A stretch of 64,000 bases of DNA from Clostridium rectalis (GTDB lineage: Bacteria; Bacillota; Clostridia; Clostridiales; Clostridiaceae), in assembly GCF_900626095.1 (NCBI RefSeq), contig NZ_UYZZ01000003.1, positions 264,889 to 328,888 on the forward strand, written 5' to 3'. Positions 10,867-20,003 of the stretch are shown one piece after another. Position 1 is the first letter of the stretch. Every line of letters starts with the position of its first letter. A program made the position numbers and the translations under genes. Under the pieces are notes generated by a model, which searched no databases, had not been told where the DNA came from, and was given only the letters and a program-made list of their open reading frames with translations.

Positions 10867-12020
10867 TCATCTAACCTGCCTTTCAATTGTTCTTCTTTTA
10901 AAACCTCTATGGCTCTATTTACAAATGCATTAGATGTACTTTTTATAAGAATTTTAGCCAATTCATCAGGATCCTTAGTATTTTTTTTATTTACAAAAGT
11001 ACTATATCTACTTTTATAAATTTCCTCTCCACACTTTTTTAATTTTACTATTTCCGGTGATATCTGTCGTATTTTTTTCCACTGCCAAAACTCTTTTATA
11101 TATTTATAAAGTATATCCATATTACTATACATTATAGTTTCTCTTTCTCTACAATTCTTATCATTAATAGAAGTTATGGTATCTATATCAAAAAGCTTTA
11201 CACCTTCAATATGAAATATACTTTCTTCAACATCCCTAGGTACTGCTAAATCATATATTATAAAATCCTTTTCAGGCAATTCATTTTTGTGAACCACTGT
11301 ATGTGGAGCAGATGTACAACTTATAATGCAGTCCACATCTTTATAAAACTTTTGTCTTTCATTAAATTTTATTACCTTTACTCTACTATCTTTTATATCC
11401 ACAGCTAAAGTATTTCTTACAGCTATATATAATTTATCAAAAATTCCAGATAATATATACTTACAAGCTAAATTTCCTATTTCCCCATAACCTAATACCA
11501 TATAACTTTTGGCTCCTAATCTTCTACTTTCATTAACTGAAATAGACGCGGATGATACAGGTATAGAATATAATTTAGTTTCCGTTCTAAATTCTTTCCC
11601 ACAGGTTATAGCCAGATGAAACAGCTTTGATAACTCTTTTGTTACACTTTTAGTTTCTAATGCTACTTCGTAAGCATTTTTAATTTGCCCTAAAATTTGG
11701 TCCTCTCCAAGTATATTTGATTCAAATCCACAAATAACTCGCATAAGATGATGTACCATACTATCATCTATATAATGAAATGTATAATTTATATATTTTT
11801 TATCCCAGTTTAACCTATTAAATATTTCTTCTAAAATTTCTTCAAATTTTTTGCTGGTATTAAAATATACTTCCGTTCTATTACAAGTACTTAAAATAAC
11901 TACCTCTTCACATACTTCTTTAAGACTTTCCAGACATCTATCATAATGTTTAGGTAATATAGAAAGCTTTTCTCTTACATCTAATTTTATGTCACTTTTA
12001 ACTCCTAAAACTCCTATCAT
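10824..12020 (-). CDS. hemA: Glutamyl-tRNA reductase
   Basis: The 398-residue enzyme reduces glutamyl-tRNA to glutamate-1-semialdehyde, the first step of the C5 pathway. The catalytic cysteine is in [11 protein letters not shown] near residue 46, followed by the [22 protein letters not shown] motif region and the NADPH loop [17 protein letters not shown]. Length is typical. It begins 41 bp after cbiQ, so tetrapyrrole trunk genes directly follow cobalt import genes. Confidence 0.95.
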   Translation of the reverse strand: MIGVLGVKSDIKLDVREKLSILPKHYDRCLESLKEVCEEVVILSTCNRTEVYFNTSKKFEEILEEIFNRLNWDKKYINYTFHYIDDSMVHHLMRVICGFESNILGEDQILGQIKNAYEVALETKSVTKELSKLFHLAITCGKEFRTETKLYSIPVSSASISVNESRRLGAKSYMVLGYGEIGNLACKYILSGIFDKLYIAVRNTLAVDIKDSRVKVIKFNERQKFYKDVDCIISCTSAPHTVVHKNELPEKDFIIYDLAVPRDVEESIFHIEGVKLFDIDTITSINDKNCRERETIMYSNMDILYKYIKEFWQWKKIRQISPEIVKLKKCGEEIYKSRYSTFVNKKNTKDPDELAKILIKSTSNAFVNRAIEVLKEEQLKGRLDECLEIIKKIFYVTD

Positions 12021-12061
12021 CTACTTCTCATCTCCATAAAGTACTAAAATTTATTGTTGCC

Positions 12062-12775
12062 TTAAAATAATAATTTATTGAAAAATATGGCGCATAAAAC
12101 AATTATAGCATTATATAAAAGTATTAAAACTAATCTAGTATTAGAGTAGTCAAAACTTTCACTAATGTATGGCATATATCCTCTATAACATCTACTATTG
12201 ATTCCATCACTAATATTCTTCCATCTATCCATAGTATTTATAAATAACAGTGCAGCCATCTTTCCAGTGTTTTTAATTTTTGAAGAAAAACTGTCAAATC
12301 CACCCCTTGACTTCATAGAACAATACATAATACTATATTCCTCGTTTATTAATACCAAAAATCTTTCCATTGATTTAGCAATATCACAAATATCCCTTAA
12401 CCAATTACTTTTAGATAATAAATATAACACTTGATCTATAGGAGTAGTCAAAGAAAATAAAGATAAACATAATCCTGCAGACAAACTCCTAAGTACTATA
12501 ACCCCTGTATATTTAAAACCATAGTCAAATACAAAAGTAATAGAGGAAAAAGCTGCAAATAAAGCAATCTCTAGAGAAAATTTTGTAACAATTTTCATGT
12601 TATTCCTTAGAAATAAATGTAAACCTACAAAAAATAGGATATTGCCAATAATTATAATGGGATTTTTTACAAAACCCATTATAATTATTGGCATTATAGA
12701 TAAAAAAATCTTTTCTATAGGATGTACATTAGTTATTCTATTTCTTTTGGACAGCGCCATTATTAACTTTAACAT
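12062..12775 (-). CDS. cbiQ: Cobalt ECF transporter transmembrane (T) component
   Basis: The 237-residue membrane protein matches CbiQ: TNVHPIEKIFLSIMPI at the N terminus, several hydrophobic helices, and the coupling-helix motifs SMERFLVLINEEYSIMYCSM and AMKSRG-like MKSRGGF followed by RCYRG. It couples the substrate component CbiMN to ATP hydrolysis. Its start overlaps the end of cbiN by 38 bp. No ATPase gene cbiO follows; the next gene is hemA only 41 bp away. Confidence 0.92.
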   Translation of the reverse strand: MLKLIMALSKRNRITNVHPIEKIFLSIMPIIIMGFVKNPIIIIGNILFFVGLHLFLRNNMKIVTKFSLEIALFAAFSSITFVFDYGFKYTGVIVLRSLSAGLCLSLFSLTTPIDQVLYLLSKSNWLRDICDIAKSMERFLVLINEEYSIMYCSMKSRGGFDSFSSKIKNTGKMAALLFINTMDRWKNISDGINSRCYRGYMPYISESFDYSNTRLVLILLYNAIIVLCAIFFNKLLF

Positions 12776-13037
12776 TACTTTTCTTTCCTATATAATATCC
12801 TATAAATCCTGCTCCTATAGCAGCCTGAAGTGCAAATAAAAGACTTTCAATTTCTCCAGAAGGTGGTTCCCAAAAACTTTCAAACCAAGGTTCATAATCT
12901 GCATTAGTTTCTTTTATTGTGTCCTCTATCTGATCATCTGCTCCACCAAACTCTCCGCCTTTTCTACTTCCAATTACTAAAGAGCCCAATATAACTATAA
13001 AACATACTAATAATAACGATATAGTCCTCTTTTTCAC
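12738..13037 (-). CDS. cbiN: Cobalt transporter accessory protein
   Basis: This 99-residue protein has an N-terminal membrane helix (SLLLVCFIVILGSLVIG), an extracytoplasmic acidic loop with GADDQIEDTI and the conserved YEPWFESFWEPPSGEIESLLF, and a second helix (ALQAAIGAGFIGYYIG). This is the standard CbiN two-helix layout. It starts at a GTG immediately after the cbiM stop codon, with GAGGTG as ribosome site. It works with CbiM in Co2+ capture. Confidence 0.93.
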   Translation of the reverse strand: MKKRTISLLLVCFIVILGSLVIGSRKGGEFGGADDQIEDTIKETNADYEPWFESFWEPPSGEIESLLFALQAAIGAGFIGYYIGKKSNVKVNNGAVQKK

Positions 13038-13760
13038 TTATTTCACCTCACTTAATATTTCTATTTCCTTTGATGAATGTTTTTCTACAAACTCAAATAT
13101 TATAACTGTTAATATACCTTCTACTATAGCAAGAGGTATTTGAGTTATTGAAAATATTGAGAAAAACTTTGTAAAAGCTGCAGCTACTCCTCCTGCCTGT
13201 GCAGGAAAAGCTAATGAAAGTTGAATTGAAGTTACTAGGTAAGTAGCTAAATCTCCTAAACAAGCTGCTAAAAATACCGCTGCCTTTTTATTCTTATTCT
13301 TTAATCCTATATAGATTAAATAAGAAACTATAGGACCTGCTATTCCCATTGATACTATGTTAGCACCAAGAGTTGTAATGCCACCATGAGCTAATAAAAG
13401 AGCTTGAAATAATAATACTATAAGTCCTACTACTGATGAAACAAAAGGTCCAAAAATTATTGCTGAAAGACCTGTACCAGTTGGATGTGAACAACTTCCT
13501 GTAACTGATGGAATTTTCATAGCTGAAAGAATAAATGCGTAAGCAGCTACTAAACCTAAAAGCATTTTTAAATCTTTATTCTTTTTAGTCTGTTTTTTTA
13601 TGTGCATAATTCCTACAACTATAAATGGTATAGCTATAACAAAATATACCCCAGCCCAAGTAGGTGGTAAAAAGCCTTCTGCTATATGCATAGCATGAAC
13701 ATTTGGCATAATGGTAAATAAAAATGCAACCATCATACATACTGTGAATTTTTTTGTCAT
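13038..13760 (-). CDS. cbiM: Cobalt transporter substrate-binding membrane protein
   Basis: The 240-residue CbiM starts with a cleavable-like hydrophobic segment and then MHIAEGFLPPTWA. The mature Met-His N terminus of that motif is the known metal-binding element of CbiM/NikM. Several membrane helices follow, with the conserved GSCSHPTGTGLSAIIFGP loop. The ATG has GGAGGG seven bases upstream. It abuts cbiN and lies about 32 bp after cobD. Co2+ rather than Ni2+ is inferred from the cobalamin operon context. Confidence 0.95.
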   Translation of the reverse strand: MTKKFTVCMMVAFLFTIMPNVHAMHIAEGFLPPTWAGVYFVIAIPFIVVGIMHIKKQTKKNKDLKMLLGLVAAYAFILSAMKIPSVTGSCSHPTGTGLSAIIFGPFVSSVVGLIVLLFQALLLAHGGITTLGANIVSMGIAGPIVSYLIYIGLKNKNKKAAVFLAACLGDLATYLVTSIQLSLAFPAQAGGVAAAFTKFFSIFSITQIPLAIVEGILTVIIFEFVEKHSSKEIEILSEVK

Positions 13761-13792
13761 TTTTCATCCCTCCATATTTTATTAATAAATTA

Positions 13793-14890
13793 TTATTTAA
13801 TACTTTGAAGTATGTTTATAAGCATTTTATTCATTTCTCTATCCTTTATAGCAAACCTAACAAAACTATTATCAAGCCCTGTATAATTATTACATTTTCT
13901 AATAACAATTCCATTATCTAAACATTTATTATATAGTTCATGGCAATCTATCCCTTTAAGCTTACACAAAATAAAATTACTATTAGTCTTATAAACCCTA
14001 TCTATATAATTTACCTTTTCTAACTGATTTGTTAAAAAACATCTCTCTTCTTTTATCCATTTAATAGAATCTCTTATGTATTTTTTATCTGTTAAAACAT
14101 ATTTTGCTGCAACCTCCGCAAAACAATTTATATTCCAAGGATTCTGTTTCTTTTTTATATTTTCTAGAAGTTCATAATCCTTACTAAACCCAAATCCCAT
14201 TCTTATTCCTGGCATTGCATAAAATTTTGTTAAAGCTCTTATTATAAAAATACATTTATATTTACTTATATCAGTTACAAAACTATTATTAACATCTCCT
14301 GTAAACTCAATAAAAGCTTCATCTATAATTACACTTTTTTTATTTTTTTCACAATACTCTAATATATTTTTAAATTCCTTTTTATCTACTATCCTTCCGT
14401 TAGGATTATTAGGATTTCCTATTAACAAAGCGTCTACATTATGTAATTTATCCAATATAGCATGGTAATCATATTCCATCTCTTCTGTCATAGACACATA
14501 TTCTATATGTAAACCCCATTTTATAGAATCCTCTTCATACTCACCGAAAGACGGTGTTATAATAAGTATTTTTTTAAAACATGATATTACTAAATCTATA
14601 ATTTCTGCTGCACCATTTCCTAAAATTAAATCTTGTTCACATATAATTTCATTAATATCTTTTTTTTCAAAATTATAATTATTATTTATATAGTTTTTCA
14701 AATAAAGTTTTAAATTTCTATAATGTGCATCAGGATATCTATTTAAAACTTCTATAGCTTCTACTATATTACTTTTAAAACTCTTTGGAACACCTATAGG
14801 ATTTATATTAGAACTAAAATCTATTAACTTTTTCCCTTTTAGTACCCCATCAGTATATATATCTCCGCCATGCTGCATCATTTTCACCAC
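13793..14890 (-). CDS. cobD: L-threonine-O-3-phosphate decarboxylase
   Basis: This 365-residue PLP aminotransferase-fold enzyme makes (R)-1-aminopropan-2-ol O-2-phosphate for the cobalamin linker. It shows QHGGDIYTDG and DFSSNINPIGVP at the N terminus, IGNPNNPNGR, and the Schiff-base lysine in ALTKFYAMPGIRMGFG. These motifs separate CobD from the histidinol-phosphate aminotransferases it resembles. It follows cbiB by 24 bp. The name cobD is used here in its enterobacterial sense. Confidence 0.93.
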   Translation of the reverse strand: MVKMMQHGGDIYTDGVLKGKKLIDFSSNINPIGVPKSFKSNIVEAIEVLNRYPDAHYRNLKLYLKNYINNNYNFEKKDINEIICEQDLILGNGAAEIIDLVISCFKKILIITPSFGEYEEDSIKWGLHIEYVSMTEEMEYDYHAILDKLHNVDALLIGNPNNPNGRIVDKKEFKNILEYCEKNKKSVIIDEAFIEFTGDVNNSFVTDISKYKCIFIIRALTKFYAMPGIRMGFGFSKDYELLENIKKKQNPWNINCFAEVAAKYVLTDKKYIRDSIKWIKEERCFLTNQLEKVNYIDRVYKTNSNFILCKLKGIDCHELYNKCLDNGIVIRKCNNYTGLDNSFVRFAIKDREMNKMLINILQSIK

Positions 14891-14914
14891 CTTAATAAGT
14901 AAATAAACTTGTAT

Positions 14915-15898
14915 TTAGAAAAATCTATTTAAGGTAAAAATTAATATCCCACATAAAATAAGCAATAGTATTTCAGAAGAATACATAATTTTTATACTAT
15001 TAAATATATGTTCATAACTAAGCTCATTAACTTTATCTCCAATAGTTGGCTTAAAAACCACTTTACCAAAATACACATTTGTACCACCAATTTCAATACC
15101 CATAGCCCCTGCAGTAGCTGCTTCAGGATAGGCACAGTTAGGACTTTTATGATTTTTTCTATCCCTTATCATAATTTTAAAGCTATTAAGTATATTTCCT
15201 TTAACTACTGGAGCTACAAAACACATGAGAATACCTGATAATCTTGCTGGTATATAATTAAAAACATCGTCTACTTTTGCTGGAAAATATCCCAAATGAA
15301 TATATTTTTCATTCATATACCCAAGCATAGAATCCATAGTATTTATCCCCTTATACATCATGGCAAATGCCCCTCCTCCTATGATTCCATAAAATAAAGG
15401 CGCTATTACTCCATCAGAGGCATTTTCTGCCACAGTTTCAATGTCTGCTCTTATAATTTCATTTTCGTCTAATTCACTAGTATTTCTGCCCACTATATAA
15501 GATAATTTTATTCTCGCATCTTCTATATCTTTGTTTTTTAATGATTTATACACCTTTTCTGCTTCAGTTTTCAGGCATTTAGCCGCCAAAGTTGTCCACA
15601 AAATTAATATATTTAAAATATGATGAATCCAAAAATTATTCCTCGTTATCCATAAAATGGAAAATGGTATGAAAAAAGTTATGCTCGCTACTATTAATAC
15701 TATTAAACCACCAGTTATTTTTAATTCTTTATCACTATTACAAATCTTTCTCATAGTCTTATCTAAATTATTTATAAGCTTACCTATATATATAACCGGA
15801 TGAGGAAACCAATAAGGGTCCCCTACTATCCAATCTATAACTACTGCTATAAAAACATCTATAAAATTCATTGAAATATACGAAAAAATATTAATCAC
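14915..15898 (-). CDS. cbiB: Adenosylcobinamide-phosphate synthase
   Basis: The 327-residue membrane protein attaches the aminopropanol phosphate linker to adenosylcobyrate. The conserved DWIVGDPYWFPHPVIYIGKLI appears in the first 40 residues (split here as DWIVGDPYWFPHP), and YIVGRNTSELDE, ETVAENASDGVIAPLFY and KSPNCAYPEAATAGAMGI follow. Several membrane helices are evident. It abuts cbiP with a 2-bp gap, and so is the second gene of the riboswitch-controlled operon. Confidence 0.95.
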   Translation of the reverse strand: MINIFSYISMNFIDVFIAVVIDWIVGDPYWFPHPVIYIGKLINNLDKTMRKICNSDKELKITGGLIVLIVASITFFIPFSILWITRNNFWIHHILNILILWTTLAAKCLKTEAEKVYKSLKNKDIEDARIKLSYIVGRNTSELDENEIIRADIETVAENASDGVIAPLFYGIIGGGAFAMMYKGINTMDSMLGYMNEKYIHLGYFPAKVDDVFNYIPARLSGILMCFVAPVVKGNILNSFKIMIRDRKNHKSPNCAYPEAATAGAMGIEIGGTNVYFGKVVFKPTIGDKVNELSYEHIFNSIKIMYSSEILLLILCGILIFTLNRFF

Positions 15899-15900
15899 CT

Positions 15901-17382
15901 CTATCTTTTCATCCCCATAACTTTATACAAATAATCTACATCTATATTTTTTCTTACTATATCAGCTAGTAAATCTAAATTTTTTTCCCTTAAATTTTCA
16001 TAAGGAGTAGCCTTTTTACTCCCTAATCCTTTTTTATTCCTTAATCTGTTTAATATTTTTTCCCTAAATTCTACACCATCAAATACTCCATGAATATAAG
16101 TTCCCATAACATTTCCTTTTTCATTAATAGCTCCATCTTTGCGTTGAGTTCTCTCTCCGTTTTGTTCATATATATTGAATAAAGGCTTAGCCTTTCCTCC
16201 ATAATTACATATTCCCATATGTATTTCATATCCATATACATTTATATCATTAGAACTGGCATTTACCCTTGTAGTAATCTTTTCTTTTTCAAATACAGTT
16301 TCCACATCTAAAATACCCATACCTTTTGTTTCCTTACTATCAGTCTCTACCTCATATGGATCTTTTAATGCCTTACCAAGCATTTGATAACCACCACAAA
16401 TACCAACTAATGACCCATTCTTTGCATACTCTTTTATGAGCTGTTCCACACCAATTTTTCTTAAATACAACAAATCATCTATGGTATTTTTAGTTCCTGG
16501 GATTATCAATAAATCAGGATTACCAAAATTCTCTTTCGAAGTTATATATCTAATAGAGACATCATTTTCAACTTTTAAAGCATCAAAATCTGTAAAATTA
16601 GATATATGCGGTAATTTTATTACTGCTATATCTATATCTGCATTACTATTTTTATTAAATTCTACTGCTCCATCCTCATCTTCTAAATCTAAATTAAAAT
16701 GTGGCACCACTCCTACTGATGGAACATGTATTATATCTTCTAGCATCTTTAAACCTGGCTTTAAAATTTCCAAATCTCCTCTAAATTTATTTATTATAGT
16801 TCCTTTCACCCTATTTCTCTCTTCTTCCGTAAATAAAACCATAGTTCCCGCAAGAGACGCAAAGACTCCTCCTTTATCTATATCACCTACTAAAAATACT
16901 GGTGAATCCACCATCTCAGCAAGCCCCATATTAACTATATCTTTGTCTCTTAAATTAATTTCAGCTGGACTGCCAGCCCCTTCTATAACTACTATATCAA
17001 AGTTAGATTCTATTTCTTTAAATTGTTCCTTTAATCTATGTGAAAATTCTGTTTTCATGTTATGATACTCCATAGCTGTACTATTTTTAAGTACTTTACC
17101 ATTGAATATTATTTGACATTTTTTATCACTTGTAGGTTTTAAAAGTATAGGATTCATATATGCTTCTGGTTCTATCCCTGCAGCATAAGCTTGTAATACT
17201 TGTGCTCTTCCCATTTCTTTACCATCATTGGTGATATAAGAATTTAACGACATATTTTGCGACTTATATGGGCACACTGAATATCCATCCTGTTTAAATA
17301 TTCTGCATAAAGCTGCAACCAATACACTTTTTCCAACTGAAGATCCTGTTCCTTGTATCATTATTTTTGCCATGTAAAGCAC
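15901..17382 (-). CDS. cbiP: Cobyric acid synthase
   Basis: The 493-residue CbiP/CobQ amidates the b, d, e and g side chains of adenosylcobyrinate diamide. The P-loop [18 protein letters not shown] is at residues 10-27, QNMSLNSYI follows, and the C-terminal glutamine amidotransferase has [10 protein letters not shown] around residue 330 and a late GTYIHGVFD. It is the first gene after the cobalamin riboswitch terminator. The ATG at 17382 could be replaced by a second Met three codons in; the P-loop distance fits either. Confidence 0.95.
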   Translation of the reverse strand: MLYMAKIMIQGTGSSVGKSVLVAALCRIFKQDGYSVCPYKSQNMSLNSYITNDGKEMGRAQVLQAYAAGIEPEAYMNPILLKPTSDKKCQIIFNGKVLKNSTAMEYHNMKTEFSHRLKEQFKEIESNFDIVVIEGAGSPAEINLRDKDIVNMGLAEMVDSPVFLVGDIDKGGVFASLAGTMVLFTEEERNRVKGTIINKFRGDLEILKPGLKMLEDIIHVPSVGVVPHFNLDLEDEDGAVEFNKNSNADIDIAVIKLPHISNFTDFDALKVENDVSIRYITSKENFGNPDLLIIPGTKNTIDDLLYLRKIGVEQLIKEYAKNGSLVGICGGYQMLGKALKDPYEVETDSKETKGMGILDVETVFEKEKITTRVNASSNDINVYGYEIHMGICNYGGKAKPLFNIYEQNGERTQRKDGAINEKGNVMGTYIHGVFDGVEFREKILNRLRNKKGLGSKKATPYENLREKNLDLLADIVRKNIDVDYLYKVMGMKR

Positions 17383-17420
17383 CCCCGATAAAGTAAGTTT
17401 ATACTATAATCATCTAGAAT

Positions 17421-17450
17421 AAAAAAACAGTAGGCTCTCAAAGCCTACTG
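17421..17450 (-). terminator. Intrinsic terminator of the cobalamin riboswitch
   Basis: Read leftward, CAGTAGGCT pairs with AGCCTACTG around a short loop and is followed directly by a run of seven T. It lies between the aptamer and cbiP, about 40 bp before that gene, so it is the expected expression platform for premature termination when adenosylcobalamin is bound. Confidence 0.9.
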
Positions 17451-17524
17451 ATCTTAACTATAAAAATCCACAGAATGGTATTTTTAATTCAAGACCTTTC
17501 CCTCCGAAAGTTCATCTTATTAAA

Positions 17525-17684
17525 AATACTTAGGCAGGTCTCCTGGCTCATGAATCATTCTAGCCTTTCCCTTCCTCCTTATGGGGGAGTGGTTTTACAA
17601 AGGTTCGTCATCAATTACAGTAGCGGGGGCTGCTGCGGAATTAAACCGCATTCCCTTTTCACTTGTATAAACTACAAGCACCTA
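17525..17684 (-). promoter_or_regulatory. Cobalamin riboswitch ahead of the cbiP operon
   Basis: On the minus strand the leader begins GGTGCTTGTAG and carries GGGAATGCGG, the CAGCCCCCGCTACTGTA core and the B12 box GAGCCAGGAGACCTGCC (complement of 17533-17549). This is the canonical adenosylcobalamin aptamer. It lies between cobS and cbiP, with a promoter upstream and a terminator downstream, so it controls the 17-kb cbiP-to-cbiF transcription unit. Confidence 0.95.
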
Positions 17685-17712
17685 AATATTAATTATTCAC
17701 TTTTCAGTATAG

Positions 17713-17741
17713 AGTTTACTACATTGAAAAAAATTTGTCAA
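17713..17741 (-). promoter_or_regulatory. Promoter of the cobalamin operon
   Basis: A perfect -35 TTGACA (complement of 17736-17741) and a -10-like TAAACT (complement of 17713-17718) are separated by 17 bases. Transcription would start about 25-30 bases before the first conserved riboswitch element. It is placed just after the cobS stop codon. Confidence 0.75.
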
Positions 17742-17767
17742 TGATTTTTTTTGAGGTAAAATGAATT

Positions 17768-18526
17768 TTATCTACTTAATAATGCACTAAAAAACAATAA
17801 AACTCCTAATTCTACAAACTCATTATTGGCCCCTAAACAGTCTCCTGTTACACCACCTATCTTATTATTGCAAAGTTTTAATACTATTAACGTAATTATG
17901 ATACCTACAATTATACTCATTAGAGCTGTAGTAACTCCTAATAAATAACTACATATACCTATTGTAATTAATAAACTAATTAAAAAATGAGCTATGGTTG
18001 TATTCCCTATAAATAAATTCCCAGTTCCATTTTTTTTAGCTCTCTTACCAACTAAAGCCATAAATGACACTGTACATTTACTTATTATAGGTGTTACTAT
18101 TATAATAGCTGAAACATTTTTATGAATAGCAATAGATAAAGTGGCATATTTTATTAATATATCAAATATAAGAGCCACACATGCAAATGTGCCAATTCTG
18201 CTATCCTTCATTATTTCTATTATTTTATCACTGTCTCCTTTAAAAGAAAAAAAACCGTCAAAAATATCTCCAAACCCGTCTTGATGAAGACATCCCATTA
18301 AGAGTATTCCTACTAATATAACAAATATGGCGGTTATATTTGATGGGAAAAATTTAATACTTACATAATAAACTCCCCATTCTATAGCACCTATTAAAAG
18401 TCCTATTAATGGAAACATGGCTGTTCCATCCCTGAAATTTTTCATTTCACAAGGAAGACTTTTCTTTACAGGTATTCTAGTTAAAAATTGTATCATAAGC
18501 AAAAAATCATATAAGTACTTTTTCAT
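17768..18526 (-). CDS. cobS: Adenosylcobinamide-GDP ribazoletransferase (cobalamin synthase)
   Basis: The 252-residue polytopic membrane protein joins alpha-ribazole to adenosylcobinamide-GDP. It has LMIQFLTRIPVK at the N terminus, HQDGFGDIFDGFFSF (the metal-binding DGxxDxxDG-like motif) and a late GVTGDCLGANNEFVEL. Hydrophobic segments cover most of the length. It lies 20 bp after cobU, upstream of the operon riboswitch, so cobC-cobU-cobS is not directly under that switch. Confidence 0.94.
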   Translation of the reverse strand: MKKYLYDFLLMIQFLTRIPVKKSLPCEMKNFRDGTAMFPLIGLLIGAIEWGVYYVSIKFFPSNITAIFVILVGILLMGCLHQDGFGDIFDGFFSFKGDSDKIIEIMKDSRIGTFACVALIFDILIKYATLSIAIHKNVSAIIIVTPIISKCTVSFMALVGKRAKKNGTGNLFIGNTTIAHFLISLLITIGICSYLLGVTTALMSIIVGIIITLIVLKLCNNKIGGVTGDCLGANNEFVELGVLLFFSALLSR

Positions 18527-18545
18527 CTCAAGTCACTCCTAATAT

Positions 18546-19100
18546 CTATTTAATTTTTAATGATTGCCCGCAACATATTAAATATACTTCATCACTTAAA
18601 TTTCCTATATATTGATTCACAAACCCCGCTACATCCCTAAAAATTCTTCCTACTTTATAAGCTGGTACAACTCCTAACCCCACTTCATTAGTTACCATAA
18701 CTAATGTTTTATTTGTTTCTCTTGCCTTTTTTATAAGTTTATCAAATTCTCTTTTTATCTTTACTATTATTTTATCAATTTCCTCCATTGATACTTCTTC
18801 TAAATTATTCCCTAAAGAAAACATTAAATTTGTTGTCATTATAGTTACGCAATCTAAGAGTATATATTTATTACTGTATTTTTCCAAAACATTGTCTAAA
18901 TCAAAATACCCTTCATAAGTATTCCAGTTGGAATTTCTCCTTGATCTATGTTTTTTTACCCTATCTTCCATTTCTTCATCTGTAATTATAGAAGTAGCAA
19001 TATATAAAACATCATCACTATGTTTTAATAAATTTTCTGCAAAAGTGCTTTTTCCGCTTCTTGCCCCCCCAGTAACTAGTATAATCTTATTTTTATCCAT
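18546..19100 (-). CDS. cobU: Adenosylcobinamide kinase / guanylyltransferase
   Basis: This bifunctional enzyme phosphorylates and guanylylates adenosylcobinamide. The P-loop TGGARSGKSTFAENL is at the N terminus, followed by YIATSIITDEEMEDRVKKH, the RR..W segment typical of CobU (HRSRRNSNWNTYE), and NEVGLGVVPAYKVGRIFRD. I prefer the ATG at 19100, which has GGAG six bases upstream, over the ATG at 19136, which has no ribosome site and lies in the end of cobC. The product is about 184 residues, normal for CobU. Confidence 0.94.
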   Translation of the reverse strand: MDKNKIILVTGGARSGKSTFAENLLKHSDDVLYIATSIITDEEMEDRVKKHRSRRNSNWNTYEGYFDLDNVLEKYSNKYILLDCVTIMTTNLMFSLGNNLEEVSMEEIDKIIVKIKREFDKLIKKARETNKTLVMVTNEVGLGVVPAYKVGRIFRDVAGFVNQYIGNLSDEVYLICCGQSLKIK

Positions 19101-19122
19101 AAATTTCTCCAATCTATTTATA

Positions 19123-19728
19123 TTATTTTTCAGCATGAACTATAGAATCTAAATATAAATTTCCGTACTCATATTTTACAATAGCCAAATCACCATTCTT
19201 AGTGCCAAATTTCCAAAACATATCCAAGTTCTCTTCCATTATATATGAGTATATATTCTTTATTACTCCGCCATGAGTTACAATTAATATATTTTCCTCT
19301 TTAAGTTTTAAAATATCCTCAAAAAAACTTTTAATTCTTCCATAAAATTGAATAAAACTTTCTCCTTTAGGCGGTGCAAATTCTTTCCAATTTTCACACC
19401 AATTTTTCCACTCCTCCGGATAAAGTTTTTCTATTTCTTTATAGGATTTTCCTTCAAATATCCCCAAATCCATTTCATTTATTCTACTATCTTTTATAAT
19501 TTTATATTTTTTATCTTTTAACACTATCTTTGCAGTATCCACTGCTCTTTTCATTTCACTAGTATATACAGCATTAAATCTAATGTTTTTTAATCTTTCC
19601 TTAACAATTTCCGCCTGCTTAATTCCCTGTTCATTTAATAATGCATCCAATTTTCCATAATATAATTTTTTCATATTATGTTCAGTCTCTCCATGTCTTA
19701 ATAAAAAAATATTCATAATTCGATACAT
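19123..19728 (-). CDS. cobC: Alpha-ribazole-5'-phosphate phosphatase (histidine phosphatase family)
   Basis: The 201-residue protein has the catalytic LLRHGETEHNMKK near residue 10 and the second histidine in LIVTHGGVIKNI, the histidine phosphatase superfamily pattern. The LGIFEGKSYKEIEKLYPEEWKNW stretch (about residues 88-110) is seen in CobC-type enzymes. Next to cobU and cobS, it most likely dephosphorylates alpha-ribazole phosphate or adenosylcobalamin phosphate. A general phosphoglycerate-mutase-like role cannot be excluded on sequence alone. Confidence 0.85.
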   Translation of the reverse strand: MYRIMNIFLLRHGETEHNMKKLYYGKLDALLNEQGIKQAEIVKERLKNIRFNAVYTSEMKRAVDTAKIVLKDKKYKIIKDSRINEMDLGIFEGKSYKEIEKLYPEEWKNWCENWKEFAPPKGESFIQFYGRIKSFFEDILKLKEENILIVTHGGVIKNIYSYIMEENLDMFWKFGTKNGDLAIVKYEYGNLYLDSIVHAEK

Positions 19729-20003
19729 CTCCCTAAATTAGCTTAAATATATTCTTTAAACTATAAAAAATATATCATTTAATTAATATAATTGCAAATT
19801 TGTATAAACCACCTTTAAATTTAATTTTATTGAAGGATTATAATATTTGAACTAGAATATTCAATATAAGGACTTACAGTATAAGTAAATTATAATTATA
19901 GAAAACTTATATTTAAACATAAATATAAATTTAAGAAAATTGAAACTATTTATCAGTAACAACAATATATTAATAATAAGATAATAATTAAGAGGTTGTG
20001 TTT

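Noticed and set aside
13585-13767. 60-codon ORF overlapping the start of cbiM
   Set aside because: It is an out-of-frame shadow of cbiM using an ATG four bases inside the ribosome-site region.
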